This document shows positions 46,893 through 55,862 of a stretch of 61,583 nt of DNA, piece by piece. The stretch is taken from assembly GCF_002237655.1 (NCBI RefSeq), contig NZ_NOKT01000042.1, positions 1 to 61,583 on the forward strand, in the 5' to 3' direction. The stretch is from Streptomyces sp. XY006. GTDB lineage: Bacteria; Actinomycetota; Actinomycetes; Streptomycetales; Streptomycetaceae. The notes beneath the pieces were generated by a model that was not told the DNA's origin, searched no databases, and saw only the letters and a program-made list of their open reading frames with translations. How positions within the stretch are numbered: position 1 is the first letter of the stretch; the number at the start of each line of letters is the position of its first letter. Both the position numbers and the translations under genes were made by a program.

Positions 46893-48101
46893 TCAGGCCG
46901 CCGGCCGCACCTCACGGGACGTCAGCACGCGCCGCGCCTTGCGCACCGCTCGCCGTACGAACGTGTCGACGCCGCCCTCCCGGTAGCCCGGGAACGCCCG
47001 GGCCTCGCGGGGCCCGGCGAGGTAGACCGCGTCGGGGATGCCCGCGGCACGGTCGCGGAAGTGCGGGTAGGCCAGGTAGACCCGGCGGCCCTTCCTCTCC
47101 AGCAGGGCCGCCGCCTGCTTCTTGGCCTTGACGAACTGCACCACGTCCAGGAGCAGGTCCGCTCGCTGCTCGGCGACCAGATGCAGGCGCAGCCGCTCGT
47201 GGACCTTCAGGCGCTGGGCGACGCCCTCCGTCCAGTAGGCGTCCATCAAGGGCTTGGCCAGCTCCAGCTTGTGCCGCCGGATCTCCTCGCTGTCGGTGGC
47301 GAACTTCGGGCCGAACTGCGGCAGCAGCGTGACCAGGAAGGGCCGGACCATCAGCTGGTCGCGCCGGCCGCCCGCTGGGACGAGCTCGGCGATGAGGTGC
47401 ATCAGGGCCCGCGCGGAGTCGAAGCGCAGCGTGTAACCGCCGCTCTTGGTCACGTGCTTGCCGTCGTCACGGCCGACCAGGTAGTAGCAGGTGTGGTCGG
47501 CGACCACCGAGACGCCGTTCGCCCGGAGGTAGGCCTCCATCGTGAACAGCGCGTCCTCGCCGGTGAACAGCGACTCGTCGAACCGCATGCCGTGCCGGTC
47601 CAGCAGCTCGCGGCGGAACAGCTTCTGCGCGCTCAGCGTGAACTTGATGTTGGAGGAGTAGACGTCCGTCCGCTCCACCGTCTTCCCCCACATGGACTTC
47701 GGAGCCGAGCGGTTGACGCCCTCGACCTTGCCGAGGACGACGTCGGTGCCGGCCCGGTCGGCCATGGCGACCATCCGCTCCAGCGCCTCGGGGCCCAGCC
47801 GGTCGTCGGCGTCGAGGAAGAAGACGTAGCGGCCGCTCGCCTTGCCCAGGCCGACGTTGCGCGGGCCGCTGGGGCCACCGGAGTTCTCCTGCCGGATCAC
47901 CAGGACGTGCATGGGCGCCCGCGCGGCGAACTCCTCCAGGTACTCCCCCGTGCCGTCCGTCGATCCGTCGTCCACCGCGATGACCTCGATGCGTTCCGGA
48001 CCGATGGTCTGTGCCTCGACGGACGAGAGGCACTCGATCAGATACGGCATCGCTTCGTACGCCCCGATGATCACGCTCACATCAGGCTGCGTCACGGTCA
48101 C
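46893..48101 (-). CDS. GT2-family glycosyltransferase
   Basis: Protein of 402 residues with a GT-A fold: VSVIIGAYEAMPYL at the start, VDDGSTDGT for the nucleotide sugar and the metal-binding FLDADDR, then a basic, mostly helical C-terminal half. Sugar and acceptor unknown; by position it should decorate or start the same polymer as the flanking polyol-phosphate transferases. The GTG at 48101 follows AGGGGGAAAC. It is convergent with transferase 1 and downstream of transferase 2, behind that gene's terminator. Confidence 0.9.
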   Translation of the reverse strand: MTVTQPDVSVIIGAYEAMPYLIECLSSVEAQTIGPERIEVIAVDDGSTDGTGEYLEEFAARAPMHVLVIRQENSGGPSGPRNVGLGKASGRYVFFLDADDRLGPEALERMVAMADRAGTDVVLGKVEGVNRSAPKSMWGKTVERTDVYSSNIKFTLSAQKLFRRELLDRHGMRFDESLFTGEDALFTMEAYLRANGVSVVADHTCYYLVGRDDGKHVTKSGGYTLRFDSARALMHLIAELVPAGGRRDQLMVRPFLVTLLPQFGPKFATDSEEIRRHKLELAKPLMDAYWTEGVAQRLKVHERLRLHLVAEQRADLLLDVVQFVKAKKQAAALLERKGRRVYLAYPHFRDRAAGIPDAVYLAGPREARAFPGYREGGVDTFVRRAVRKARRVLTSREVRPAA

Positions 48102-48247
48102 GTTTCCCCCTAGTCAATGGGATATTCCCCCCGTATCGCCTCATTCGCTACTTGGTAGACGGGTGATCGAGGCAAGCGGTTGCCTCGCACGCAGGTGTTA
48201 GTGGGACACGTCACATGGTGAACGGACAGGAAACGGGAGCACAAAGA

Positions 48248-48283
48248 AGTCCGGCCCCCGAGGACTTCCTCGGGGGCCGGACT
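48248..48283 (-). terminator. Terminator of transferase 2
   Basis: Perfect 16-bp stem AGTCCGGCCCCCGAGG / CCTCGGGGGCCGGACT with a four-base loop, followed by TCTTT on the minus strand. Confidence 0.9.
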
Positions 48284-48303
48284 CCTCAGCTGTGGGCGGC
48301 AGT

Positions 48304-50418
48304 TCAGCCCGTGCCGACTCCGTCCGTGTCACCGGCCGTGGACACCCGCTGCCCGGGCACGGCGTTCGCCAGCTCGGTTTCGGCCTCGGCCAGGGCGGCC
48401 GCGTCCCGTGACTGCTGGCCGACGTTGCGCGTCTCGGCCTTGAGCGCCAGGTTCGCGACGGCGGTGTTGAACTGCTCCAGGGAGGTCGGCTCGTCCGGGC
48501 CCAGCAGGTACTGCTTGAGCTCCTTGCGGTCCTCGGCCAGCGGATCGGCGGCCGGGTCGCGCACGGCGCTCAGCAGCTCGCCCAGCTCCTTCGCGCTGTT
48601 GGAGAGGATCACCGCGGCCCGCACGGCCGTGTTGTTCCGCTTGAACTCCTCGACGCCCACCTCGGCGGAGTCCGTCACCGCGTACGGCTTGCCGCTCGCG
48701 ATGAAGTCGGAGACCACGCTGGAGATGTCGGAGACCATCGCGTCGGAGACGTTGAAGCAGTCGTACAGCCGCGGCTCGGCGCCGGTGATGACCCGGTGCT
48801 CCCAGTCGGGGAAGGAACGCCAGTAGGCGTCGTTCCACTCGGCGCGCAGCCGGGCGACCTCCTCGTGCCGGGCGACGTCGACCAGCCCCTCACGCGTGGC
48901 CTCGGCCTCGTCGCCGCGGTCGCCACCGGCGCCGGACAGCTGCGCCAGCCGGGCCTCGATCCGGTCCAGTTCGGCCTTGGCCTGCGCCTGGGCGGCGGTG
49001 TCGGCGACGAAGCGCGGGTCCATGGCGCGCTCCGCTGCGGCCTTGCGGACCAGGGCGGTGATGCGCTGGTGGGCGGCGCCGGCCTCCTTGCTGACCGTGC
49101 CGGTGAACGGGTGCGGCTTGTACAGGACGCGCACGGGCGGGTCGGCGGCGACCAGCTTGCGCACGATGTTCTCGCCGGCCAGCACGATCGAGGTGTTGCC
49201 CGGGTTGCCGTCCCAGCCCTCCCAGGTGGGCGCGTACAGCACGGTCGGGATGCGGCCCTCGGGCACGCCCTGCCAGGGCTGGATGGGGGCGAGCTGGGGA
49301 CGCCCGACCTCGACGATGTCGTCGTCGCGGACGCCGACGTCGGCGATGGCGTAGCGGTCGCGGCCCGCGCGGCCGGCCGTCCACACCTCGTCGTAGACCT
49401 TGCTGAACGGGTTGACGCTGGCCAGCTTGTCGCTGTCGCCGTGGCCGATGAAGACGTGCTTCATGGTGGGCACGCGCAGCAGGTGGATGTTCTTGCCGAC
49501 GTTGGCCGCGTACAGCGCGACACGCACCGTGGACAGGTCCAGGTTCATCAGGTGCACCCCTCCGGGCACGCAGATGACGGGGACCGTGGTGGGCGCCAGG
49601 TTGTTCAGGATGGCCCGCTCGCGCAGGATGATCAGCGGCTTGGAGTCCAGCTTCTCCATCGTGTCCAGCCACATGTTGACCTGGTACGCGGAGTCCTTCG
49701 AACCGGAGAAGTACAGCACCGTCTCCGGCTGGTACTCGCCCAGCCAGTCGTCGACGGCGGCCAGCACGCGCTCGGCGTTCGGCGGGATCTTCCGGCCGCG
49801 CACGTAGGGCACCAGCGTCAGGACGTACAGGGTGGCGAGGGCCACCGTGATGCCGATGCCGATGAAGCCGATCAGGGAGGACTTCAGCTGCGCGGCCAGG
49901 AGGATGCCGACGACCGCCGCGAGGTCGAGGTGGAGCATCTTCTCCGCGGAGCGGTGCAGCAGCCGGCGCGGCGGGGCGTCCGGGATGCGGATGCGCGACT
50001 TCAGGTCGACGTTGCGCGTGGCGACCGGCATGCGGCGGCGGTTGCGGATGAGCTGCACCAGCGCGCCGTGCGGGGCCTGCAGACCGTAGAAGGCGATGAA
50101 GCAGGCGATCGCGCCGTAGTAGATCAGGTTGTCCGCGAGGGACAGCCGGGCCAGCAGCAGGACCAGGAGCAACTGCCGGATCAGGAAGCGGATCGACAGG
50201 CCGGCCCGGACCTTGCCGAGGCGGTTGATCAGGTAGCTGCCCTTGCGGTGCAGATAGTGGTCCGCCAGGTACGTCACGGCGGCCGCTGCCGCGAAGGCGG
50301 GAACGCTCGGGACGAGCGCGGCCAGCATGAGGGCGGGGAAGCCCGCCACCATGAGGACCGCCGCGGCCAGCTCGGCCGCGCTGCCCACCCGGGCGACGCG
50401 AATAGCGGTGGATATCAC
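48304..50418 (-). CDS. Membrane-anchored CDP-glycerol/CDP-ribitol polyol-phosphate transferase 2
   Basis: Paralogue of transferase 1, 704 residues, with the same plan: N-terminal membrane helices (about 15-225), then a TagF-like catalytic domain with IGHGDSDK, LYAPTWEGWDGNPGN, YKPHPFTG and VSDISSVVSDFI. A charged insert near residues 500-550 (Glu/Ala/Arg-rich) is longer than in its paralogue. GTG start with AGG upstream. The CDP-polyol synthase gene is upstream on the same strand, separated by a nested hairpin, so donor synthesis and transfer may be regulated together. Confidence 0.88.
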   Translation of the reverse strand: MISTAIRVARVGSAAELAAAVLMVAGFPALMLAALVPSVPAFAAAAAVTYLADHYLHRKGSYLINRLGKVRAGLSIRFLIRQLLLVLLLARLSLADNLIYYGAIACFIAFYGLQAPHGALVQLIRNRRRMPVATRNVDLKSRIRIPDAPPRRLLHRSAEKMLHLDLAAVVGILLAAQLKSSLIGFIGIGITVALATLYVLTLVPYVRGRKIPPNAERVLAAVDDWLGEYQPETVLYFSGSKDSAYQVNMWLDTMEKLDSKPLIILRERAILNNLAPTTVPVICVPGGVHLMNLDLSTVRVALYAANVGKNIHLLRVPTMKHVFIGHGDSDKLASVNPFSKVYDEVWTAGRAGRDRYAIADVGVRDDDIVEVGRPQLAPIQPWQGVPEGRIPTVLYAPTWEGWDGNPGNTSIVLAGENIVRKLVAADPPVRVLYKPHPFTGTVSKEAGAAHQRITALVRKAAAERAMDPRFVADTAAQAQAKAELDRIEARLAQLSGAGGDRGDEAEATREGLVDVARHEEVARLRAEWNDAYWRSFPDWEHRVITGAEPRLYDCFNVSDAMVSDISSVVSDFIASGKPYAVTDSAEVGVEEFKRNNTAVRAAVILSNSAKELGELLSAVRDPAADPLAEDRKELKQYLLGPDEPTSLEQFNTAVANLALKAETRNVGQQSRDAAALAEAETELANAVPGQRVSTAGDTDGVGTG

Positions 50419-50499
50419 GGAGAAACCTGCTCTTGAGAGGGGTGTGCCGGTCTTGGTTCTGAATGCGGCTGGTCTGTGAATATTCGCGGGACTGTATGG

Positions 50500-50565
50500 A
50501 TTCAGGCCCCTGCGAACACTCCCGTTGACGGATCCCCGTTAACAGGAGGGCGCAGAGGCCTGAAT
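50500..50565 (-). terminator. Nested double hairpin between the CDP-polyol synthase gene and transferase 2
   Basis: Outer 15-bp stem with one mismatch (50500-50514 and 50551-50565, ATTCAGGCC / GGCCTGAAT ends) enclosing an inner 8-bp stem GTTGACGG / CCGTTAAC with a four-base loop. Terminator, processing site or attenuator. Confidence 0.65.
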
Positions 50566-50591
50566 TACCGAAGTCTAATTGCCGCCAATTA

Positions 50592-52088
50592 TTACACGCC
50601 GTCCTGCCGGTCCAGCACCGAGGCCAGCGCCTGCTCGAAGCCGGACGCACGGGCCGCGCCGGCCGTCGGGTCCTGCTGGCGGACGTCGATGACGTGCCCG
50701 GTCAGCTCGGAGAGCAGCACGTCGAGCGACGTACGGGCGACCGCCTCGGAGGACAGCAGGGAACCCGCGGGCTCCTGGCCGAAAGCCTTGGTGCGCATGG
50801 GGGTGGCGGTGCGCTCGGGGTTGATGCAGTTGACGCGGACGCCGTCGCCGGCCCACTCGTCGGACAAGGCCTGGGTGAGGTTCACCATGGCGGCCTTGGT
50901 GGAGGAGTACAGGCTGTACTCGGCGCGGCCGCGGGTGTAGCTGCTGGATGTGTAGAGCAGCAGCTGGCCCTTGGTCTCCGACAGGTACTTGTACGACGAG
51001 CGGGCGATCTGCACCGGGGCCAGGTAGTTGACCTTCAGCGCCTCCTCGATGGTGGCGTTGTCGGTCTCGGCGAGCTTGCCTATGCGCAGCACGCCGGCGG
51101 TGTTCACCACGTAGTCGATCCGGCCGGTCTCGGCGTACGCCTTGGACAGCGCGTCGTCGACCTCCTCCGGGTTCTCCACGTGGGTGCCGGTGGTGGAGCG
51201 GCCGAGGGCGTAGACCGTGGCGCCGTAGGACTCGGCGAGCTCGGCGATGTCCTTGCCGATGCCGTAGGAGCCGCCGAAGACGACGACCGTCTTGCCGGTG
51301 AGCAGCTCGCGGTAGGCCTCCTCGGAGACCTGCTCGGGCGCGGCCGTGGAGGCGAGCTGGAAGAGCTTGTCGGCGATGAAGACGTCGACGGGCTGCGTGA
51401 CCTTCATGTTGTACTCGTCGCCCGCGACGACGTGGATCGGCACGTCGGGCAGGTACTTGAGCACGACGGAGCAGTCGTCGGTGGCCTGGAAGTTGGGGTC
51501 GCCGGCGGCGACCTCGTAGGCCCGCTTGATCGTGGACAGCTTGAAGGCCTGCGGCGTCTGGCCGCGGCGCAGCCGGGAGCGGTCCGGGATCTCGGTGATG
51601 AACTCGCCGTCCCCGCCGTGCGTGCGCGTGACGATGATGGTGTCCGCGGACGGGATGGCCACGTCGACGGCCTGGTAGCGCTCCAGCGCGGTGACGCAGT
51701 CGTCGATGACGCGCTGCGACAGCAGGGGGCGCACGGCGTCGTGGAAGAGGACGTTGACGTCCTCGCCCTCGGCGAGACCCTCACCGAGGGCCGCGATGGC
51801 GCGCTCGGTGGTCTCGTTCCGCGTGGAACCGCCCTCGATGATCTTCGAGACCTTCTTGAACCCGGCCTTCGCGACGATCTTCTCGACGTCGGGCACGTAG
51901 CCCTGCGCCATCAGCACGATGATGTCGTCGATCGAGTCGGCGTTCTCGAAGGTGGTCAGCGTGTGCTCGATGACTGCCTTGCCGGCGATCTTCAGCAGCT
52001 GCTTGGGGATCGACAGACCCACCCGCTGACCGGTGCCACCGGCCAGGATCACTGCGGTGGTACGGGGCTTGGCTATGTGCTGGGACAC
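50592..52088 (-). CDS. Bifunctional cytidylyltransferase / short-chain reductase (CDP-ribitol synthase-like)
   Basis: 498 residues in two domains. Residues 1-235 are an IspD/TarI-type cytidylyltransferase (AVILAGGTGQRVGLSIPKQ, LFHDAVRP, RGQTPQAF). Residues 250-498 are a short-chain dehydrogenase with FGGSYGIGKD, NTAG and the catalytic Tyr/Lys in YSLYSSTKAA. The same order occurs in the Haemophilus capsule enzymes Bcs1/Acs1, which reduce ribulose 5-phosphate and make CDP-ribitol, so I infer CDP-ribitol synthesis here rather than the IspD step of isoprenoid synthesis. The GTG at 52088 follows TAGGTCACCT. It would supply the donor for the two transferases. Confidence 0.85.
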   Translation of the reverse strand: MSQHIAKPRTTAVILAGGTGQRVGLSIPKQLLKIAGKAVIEHTLTTFENADSIDDIIVLMAQGYVPDVEKIVAKAGFKKVSKIIEGGSTRNETTERAIAALGEGLAEGEDVNVLFHDAVRPLLSQRVIDDCVTALERYQAVDVAIPSADTIIVTRTHGGDGEFITEIPDRSRLRRGQTPQAFKLSTIKRAYEVAAGDPNFQATDDCSVVLKYLPDVPIHVVAGDEYNMKVTQPVDVFIADKLFQLASTAAPEQVSEEAYRELLTGKTVVVFGGSYGIGKDIAELAESYGATVYALGRSTTGTHVENPEEVDDALSKAYAETGRIDYVVNTAGVLRIGKLAETDNATIEEALKVNYLAPVQIARSSYKYLSETKGQLLLYTSSSYTRGRAEYSLYSSTKAAMVNLTQALSDEWAGDGVRVNCINPERTATPMRTKAFGQEPAGSLLSSEAVARTSLDVLLSELTGHVIDVRQQDPTAGAARASGFEQALASVLDRQDGV

Positions 52089-52421
52089 AGGTGACCTACC
52101 TTGGGGCGACAGGGAACTTCGAAATGGTCCCACTCTTGGTTACCGCAGTGCAAGGTGAGCGCCCTCCGCCGCATATGTGCGCGCAACCTGTCATTCACCT
52201 GGTACTGCTGGTGATTGGTGAGACGGTTCCAGGGCCTCGTGAGGGTCCCTCTAATTGCTGTGAGTAACTCCACAAGGAGTTCTCGATCAAGATTCCGCAG
52301 CAATTCGGTCTCGGTGCGGGCAAGGTGGCGCCCGCGCGCTCGGCCGCGCCCGTACGACGGGAGCCCGGGACTCCGAAGAGTCCCGGGCTCCCGTGTGCCC
52401 CCGGCCGTACCGGTGTCGCGG
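52089..52421 (-). other. Intergenic region upstream of the CDP-polyol synthase gene
   Basis: 333 bp. Holds the PhoD terminator (52368-52403) and a second nested hairpin: outer AATTGCTG / CAGCAATT (52253-52260 and 52298-52305), inner AACTCC / GGAGTT with an ACAA loop extended by GAG/CTC across a one-base bulge. No additional gene seen. Confidence 0.6.
52368..52403 (-). terminator. Terminator of the phoD-type gene
   Basis: Perfect 16-bp stem CGGGAGCCCGGGACTC / GAGTCCCGGGCTCCCG with a CGAA tetraloop, 18 bp past the stop. Confidence 0.9.
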
Positions 52422-53972
52422 TCAGACGACCTCCACGCCCGGCCGGCCCGCCTCGACCCGCAGCCGCGCCAGCGTGCTCGGCGTCGCCTGCGGCTGCCGC
52501 ACGGTGTCGACCACCCGCACCTGCGCGTCGATGCCGGCCCGGCGGATGTCGAAGAGGTGGTAGCCGCGGTGCGCGTCGAGCAGCTTCCAGTGCGGGTTGT
52601 CCGGCCGCCGCGGGTCCCATTCCCTGCGGAAGGCCTCCTGGTCCTGGTCACCGTTGCTGGAGATGGAGGTGCCGACGAACTCGGCGCCGACGACCGCGGA
52701 GTCCGGGTCGGCGTAGTCCTCCTTGAGGTCGCTGATCATCGTCAGGTGCCGGTCGCCGGAGAGCACCACCGGGTTGCGGACCTGCCTGAACTCCTCCATG
52801 AACCGGTTGCGTTCCGCCTGGTAGCCGTCCCAGGCGTCGTAGAACCAGAGCTTGCCCTCGCCGACCTTGAGGTCCGTCTCGGCCATCATGATCTGCGAGG
52901 CGACGAGGTTCCAGCGGGCGGGCGAGTGCTGGAGGCCGTTCAGCAGCCACTGCTTCTGCCGCGCGCCCAGCATGGTCAGCGAGGGGTCCTGGGCGCCTTC
53001 CTGGCTGGTGGCCTGATCGCTGCGGTACTGCCGGGTGTCCAGGACGTTGAGCCGGGCCAGGCGGCCGAACTCCAGGCGGCGGTACATCCGGATGTGGGGG
53101 CCGTTCGGCACGGCGGTGGCACGGACCGGCATGTGCTCGTAGAACGCCTGGTAGGCCGCGGTCAGACGGGCCACGAACGCGTCGTGCGGCTGCTTGTCCG
53201 GATCCTGCGGGATCTCGCCCGCGAAGTCGTTGTCGACCTCGTGGTCGTCGAAGGTCACCACGAAGGGCGCGTTCGCGTGCATCGCCGCGAGGTCCGGGTC
53301 GGTGCGGTACTGGGCGTACCGGTTGCGGTACTGCACGAGGCTGAACGGCTCGCCGGTGCCCTCGTGCCGCCGCAGGGCCGTCGCCGAGGGCGTGGACTCG
53401 TAGATGTAGTCGCCGACGAACACCACGACGTCCGGATCCTGCTCCAGCATGTCCGCGTAGGGCGTGAAGTAGCCGTGCTGCCAGTTCTGGCAGGAGGCGA
53501 GGGCCATGCGCAGGGAGCCGCCGGCGCTGAAGGGGTGGGGCGCGGTGCGGGTGCGGCCGGTGGGCGAGAGCTGGCCGTCGGTGCGGAAGCGGTACCAGTG
53601 GACACGGTCCGCGCGCAGTCCGCGTACGTCCACGTGAACGCTGTGCCCGTACTCGGGCCGGGCCTGGGCGATGCCCTGGCGGACGACCTTTCTGAACCGG
53701 TGGTCCTCGGCGACCTGCCACTCCACGGGAACCACGCGCTCCGGCATGCCGCCGCCGTTCAGCGGGTCCGGGGCGAGCCTGGTCCACAGCACGACGCCGT
53801 CCGGGAGCGGGTCCCCGGAGGCGACGCCGAGGCTGAACACACCGTCGGGCAATGGCGTTTCGGCCGCGCGCGCGGCGGCCGGAAGCCACAGCTGGGCGGA
53901 GGCCGCGGCACCGAGCACCGCGGCGCCCGCGGTCAGAAAGCGGCGTCGGTCGGGGGACACTGCTCCGGTCAT
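52422..53972 (-). CDS. phoD: PhoD-type alkaline phosphatase/phosphodiesterase, Tat-exported
   Basis: Secreted calcium/iron-dependent phosphohydrolase of 516 residues. A twin-arginine signal (PDRRRFLTAGAAVLGAAASA) starts the chain; metal-site motifs FVGDYIYES, FDDHEVDNDF and SGDRHLTM are all present. PhoD enzymes cleave phosphomonoesters and diesters, and in Bacillus degrade wall teichoic acid when phosphate is short. Its place beside a polyol-phosphate polymer cluster suggests such a polymer as substrate. The ATG at 53972 follows AAGGGAG. I could not confirm a PHO box upstream. Confidence 0.93.
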   Translation of the reverse strand: MTGAVSPDRRRFLTAGAAVLGAAASAQLWLPAAARAAETPLPDGVFSLGVASGDPLPDGVVLWTRLAPDPLNGGGMPERVVPVEWQVAEDHRFRKVVRQGIAQARPEYGHSVHVDVRGLRADRVHWYRFRTDGQLSPTGRTRTAPHPFSAGGSLRMALASCQNWQHGYFTPYADMLEQDPDVVVFVGDYIYESTPSATALRRHEGTGEPFSLVQYRNRYAQYRTDPDLAAMHANAPFVVTFDDHEVDNDFAGEIPQDPDKQPHDAFVARLTAAYQAFYEHMPVRATAVPNGPHIRMYRRLEFGRLARLNVLDTRQYRSDQATSQEGAQDPSLTMLGARQKQWLLNGLQHSPARWNLVASQIMMAETDLKVGEGKLWFYDAWDGYQAERNRFMEEFRQVRNPVVLSGDRHLTMISDLKEDYADPDSAVVGAEFVGTSISSNGDQDQEAFRREWDPRRPDNPHWKLLDAHRGYHLFDIRRAGIDAQVRVVDTVRQPQATPSTLARLRVEAGRPGVEVV

Positions 53973-54210
53973 CGGCTGACTCCCTTACCTCGCTGGCCAC
54001 ATGGACACGGGGAAGCTTCACGCTCGCGGGCGGTCCGCCCGCTGAACGCCGGGGTTCACGTACATGACAACTAAGCAGACAAAAGAAGACCCGCCGCCAG
54101 CGCTGGAACAAGCCGTTGCCGGGGCGAGTCTGACGGTTGTTCAGTAGAACGGGTGAAGGGCCCTCAGTGAGACGGGTGACGGGTGGTCACCAGGGCGGGC
54201 GACCGGCAAT

Positions 54211-54250
54211 GCCGGTGATCAGTAGGCGAAGCCGGTGATCAGTAGGCGAA
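54211..54250 (-). repeat. 20-bp tandem duplication spanning the FG-GAP gene stop
   Basis: GCCGGTGATCAGTAGGCGAA occurs twice without a gap. The right copy contains the last codons and TGA of the FG-GAP gene; the left copy repeats them downstream of the stop. The copies are identical, so the event is recent or maintained. Confidence 0.95.
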
Positions 54251-55732
54251 GCCGGTGCCGAGCCGGGCCTCCGTGGCGGTCGTGCCGAGGAGCGTGTTGC
54301 CGAAGGCCGTGGTGCCGTTGGGGCTCACGACGGTCGTCGGGGCGGACGTGAAGGACCACACGAACCCCGCGTTGCCGTTCTCCCCGGGGGCGCCCGCCGA
54401 CAGGTCGGCCAGGCCGTCCCGGTTCGCGTCCGCGAGGTGCACGGCCTTGCCGAAGGCGTCGCCCGTCTCGCCGGCGCCCGGCACATCGGCCGTGTTCTGC
54501 GTGACCACCTGGGCGCCGGTGCCGGTGAGCCCGCCCGCGCCGCCGCGCAGGACGACGACCGCGCCCGCGCCGGAGACCGTGCCCAGGTCCTCGCCGGGCA
54601 GGCCGGTCACCACGTCCGGGTGCCCGTCGCCGGTGACGTCGGCGACCTGCACGTCGGTGCCGAAACCGTCGCCCTTCTCGGCCGCGCCGGGCACGCCGGG
54701 GCTGTCCTGGTTGAGGTGCACGGCCCTGGTGCCGTCCGCGCCGTCCGCGCCGCCCGGTATGAAGGTGACCCGGCCGCCCCTGGCCGCGGGCGTGTCGAGG
54801 TCGCTGTCGTAGCCGTCGACGGCCCGGCCGACCACGATGTCGTCGAAGCCGTCCCGGTCGACGTCCCCGAGGTCGAGGTTCTCGCCGCCCTGGAGCCGGT
54901 GGCCGTCGGCGCCCTGCACGGTGGTGTAGGGCGCGAGCCCCTGCTCGCCGCCCAGCCAGTACACGATCCGCCGGGCGTCGTACTCGTCGCCGTCGTTCTC
55001 GGTGGCGGCGACGTCGCCGACGCCGTCGCCGTTGATGTCACCCGTGGCCAGGTCGAGGACGCGGCTGTCGAACTCGTCCGTGACGAGCTGCCCGCCGTGG
55101 GCGGTGGAGCCGTCCCGGGAGAACGGGCCGTTCAGCACCCGCAGGTTGAACTGGTTCTCGACGGTCACCAGATCCCCGGCGCCGTCGCCGTTCACGTCGC
55201 CGACGGCCAGCCGCCCCTGGGCCCCGAGGCCGTCGTAGGCCTTGCCGGTGGCCAGGACCGCGGCGCCGGCCAGCCCCTTCGGGCCGCCCCACAGCACCTC
55301 GACGAGCCCGGACTCCGCGCCGCCGTCGGCGGTGTCCTCGCCGCCCACGCCGACGACCAGGTCCGCGTATCCGTCGCGGTCGAGGTCGGCGGTGGTGAGC
55401 GCGCTGCCGAACGCGTCGGCCGTCTCGGGGCTGCCGGGCACACCGGCCGTGCTCTGGCTGACGACCTGACGCGTCGTGACGTCCAGCCCGTTCGCCGAGC
55501 CGTAGACGACGGCGACGTAGCCGGCGCCCTTCTTGCCGCCGACGGTCGCGCTCGGGGCGGCCACGACGAGGTCGGAGTAACCGTCACCGTTGAGATCGTC
55601 GTGGAGCGTCGCCGCGGTGGCCTGGCCGGCGGGCGCGGCGTGCGCGATCGTCGGGGCGGTGACGGCCGCGACGACGGCGACGGCCGCCACGGCCGTGCGG
55701 CCGAGCCTGCGCTTGCTCATGTACTGGGACAC
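54239..55732 (-). CDS. Secreted FG-GAP / VCBS beta-propeller protein
   Basis: Protein of 497 residues with a Sec signal (RRLGRTAVAAVAVVAAVTAP ending in AHAAPAG) and about seven FG-GAP repeats with calcium-binding loops such as DLNGDGYSDLVV, DLDRDGYADLVVG and DVNGDGAGDLVTV, forming an integrin-alpha-like propeller. Extracellular adhesion or ligand binding is likely; no catalytic motif. The GTG at 55732 has GGAG five bases upstream; an ATG four codons later is possible. Its 3' end is duplicated in tandem. Confidence 0.9.
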   Translation of the reverse strand: MSQYMSKRRLGRTAVAAVAVVAAVTAPTIAHAAPAGQATAATLHDDLNGDGYSDLVVAAPSATVGGKKGAGYVAVVYGSANGLDVTTRQVVSQSTAGVPGSPETADAFGSALTTADLDRDGYADLVVGVGGEDTADGGAESGLVEVLWGGPKGLAGAAVLATGKAYDGLGAQGRLAVGDVNGDGAGDLVTVENQFNLRVLNGPFSRDGSTAHGGQLVTDEFDSRVLDLATGDINGDGVGDVAATENDGDEYDARRIVYWLGGEQGLAPYTTVQGADGHRLQGGENLDLGDVDRDGFDDIVVGRAVDGYDSDLDTPAARGGRVTFIPGGADGADGTRAVHLNQDSPGVPGAAEKGDGFGTDVQVADVTGDGHPDVVTGLPGEDLGTVSGAGAVVVLRGGAGGLTGTGAQVVTQNTADVPGAGETGDAFGKAVHLADANRDGLADLSAGAPGENGNAGFVWSFTSAPTTVVSPNGTTAFGNTLLGTTATEARLGTGFAY

Positions 55733-55862
55733 GGTGACTCCGGTGATCGACTGGGCAGTTGGCGTGCGGAAACACCAAGATCCGCTCCGCACCGCCCAGT
55801 ACGACTCACCGCACGACGTGTTGGTTGCCCCGGAGTCCGTCGCGCGTTCGCCGCCCGTTCAC

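Noticed and set aside
48118..48131. GGGATATTCCC palindrome as an operator of the GT2 gene
   Set aside because: Short and partly formed by the G-rich ribosome site; no second copy found.
53980..54080. PHO box upstream of phoD
   Set aside because: GTTCA-like pieces occur on both strands (for example GGTTCACGTACATGACA), but two well-spaced 11-bp units of the consensus could not be lined up. A PhoP-matrix scan would decide.
44753..55732. Surface-polymer block as a recent horizontal insertion between obg and proB
   Set aside because: Base composition and codon use look like the rest of the window and no mobile-element trace is visible; synteny data would be needed.
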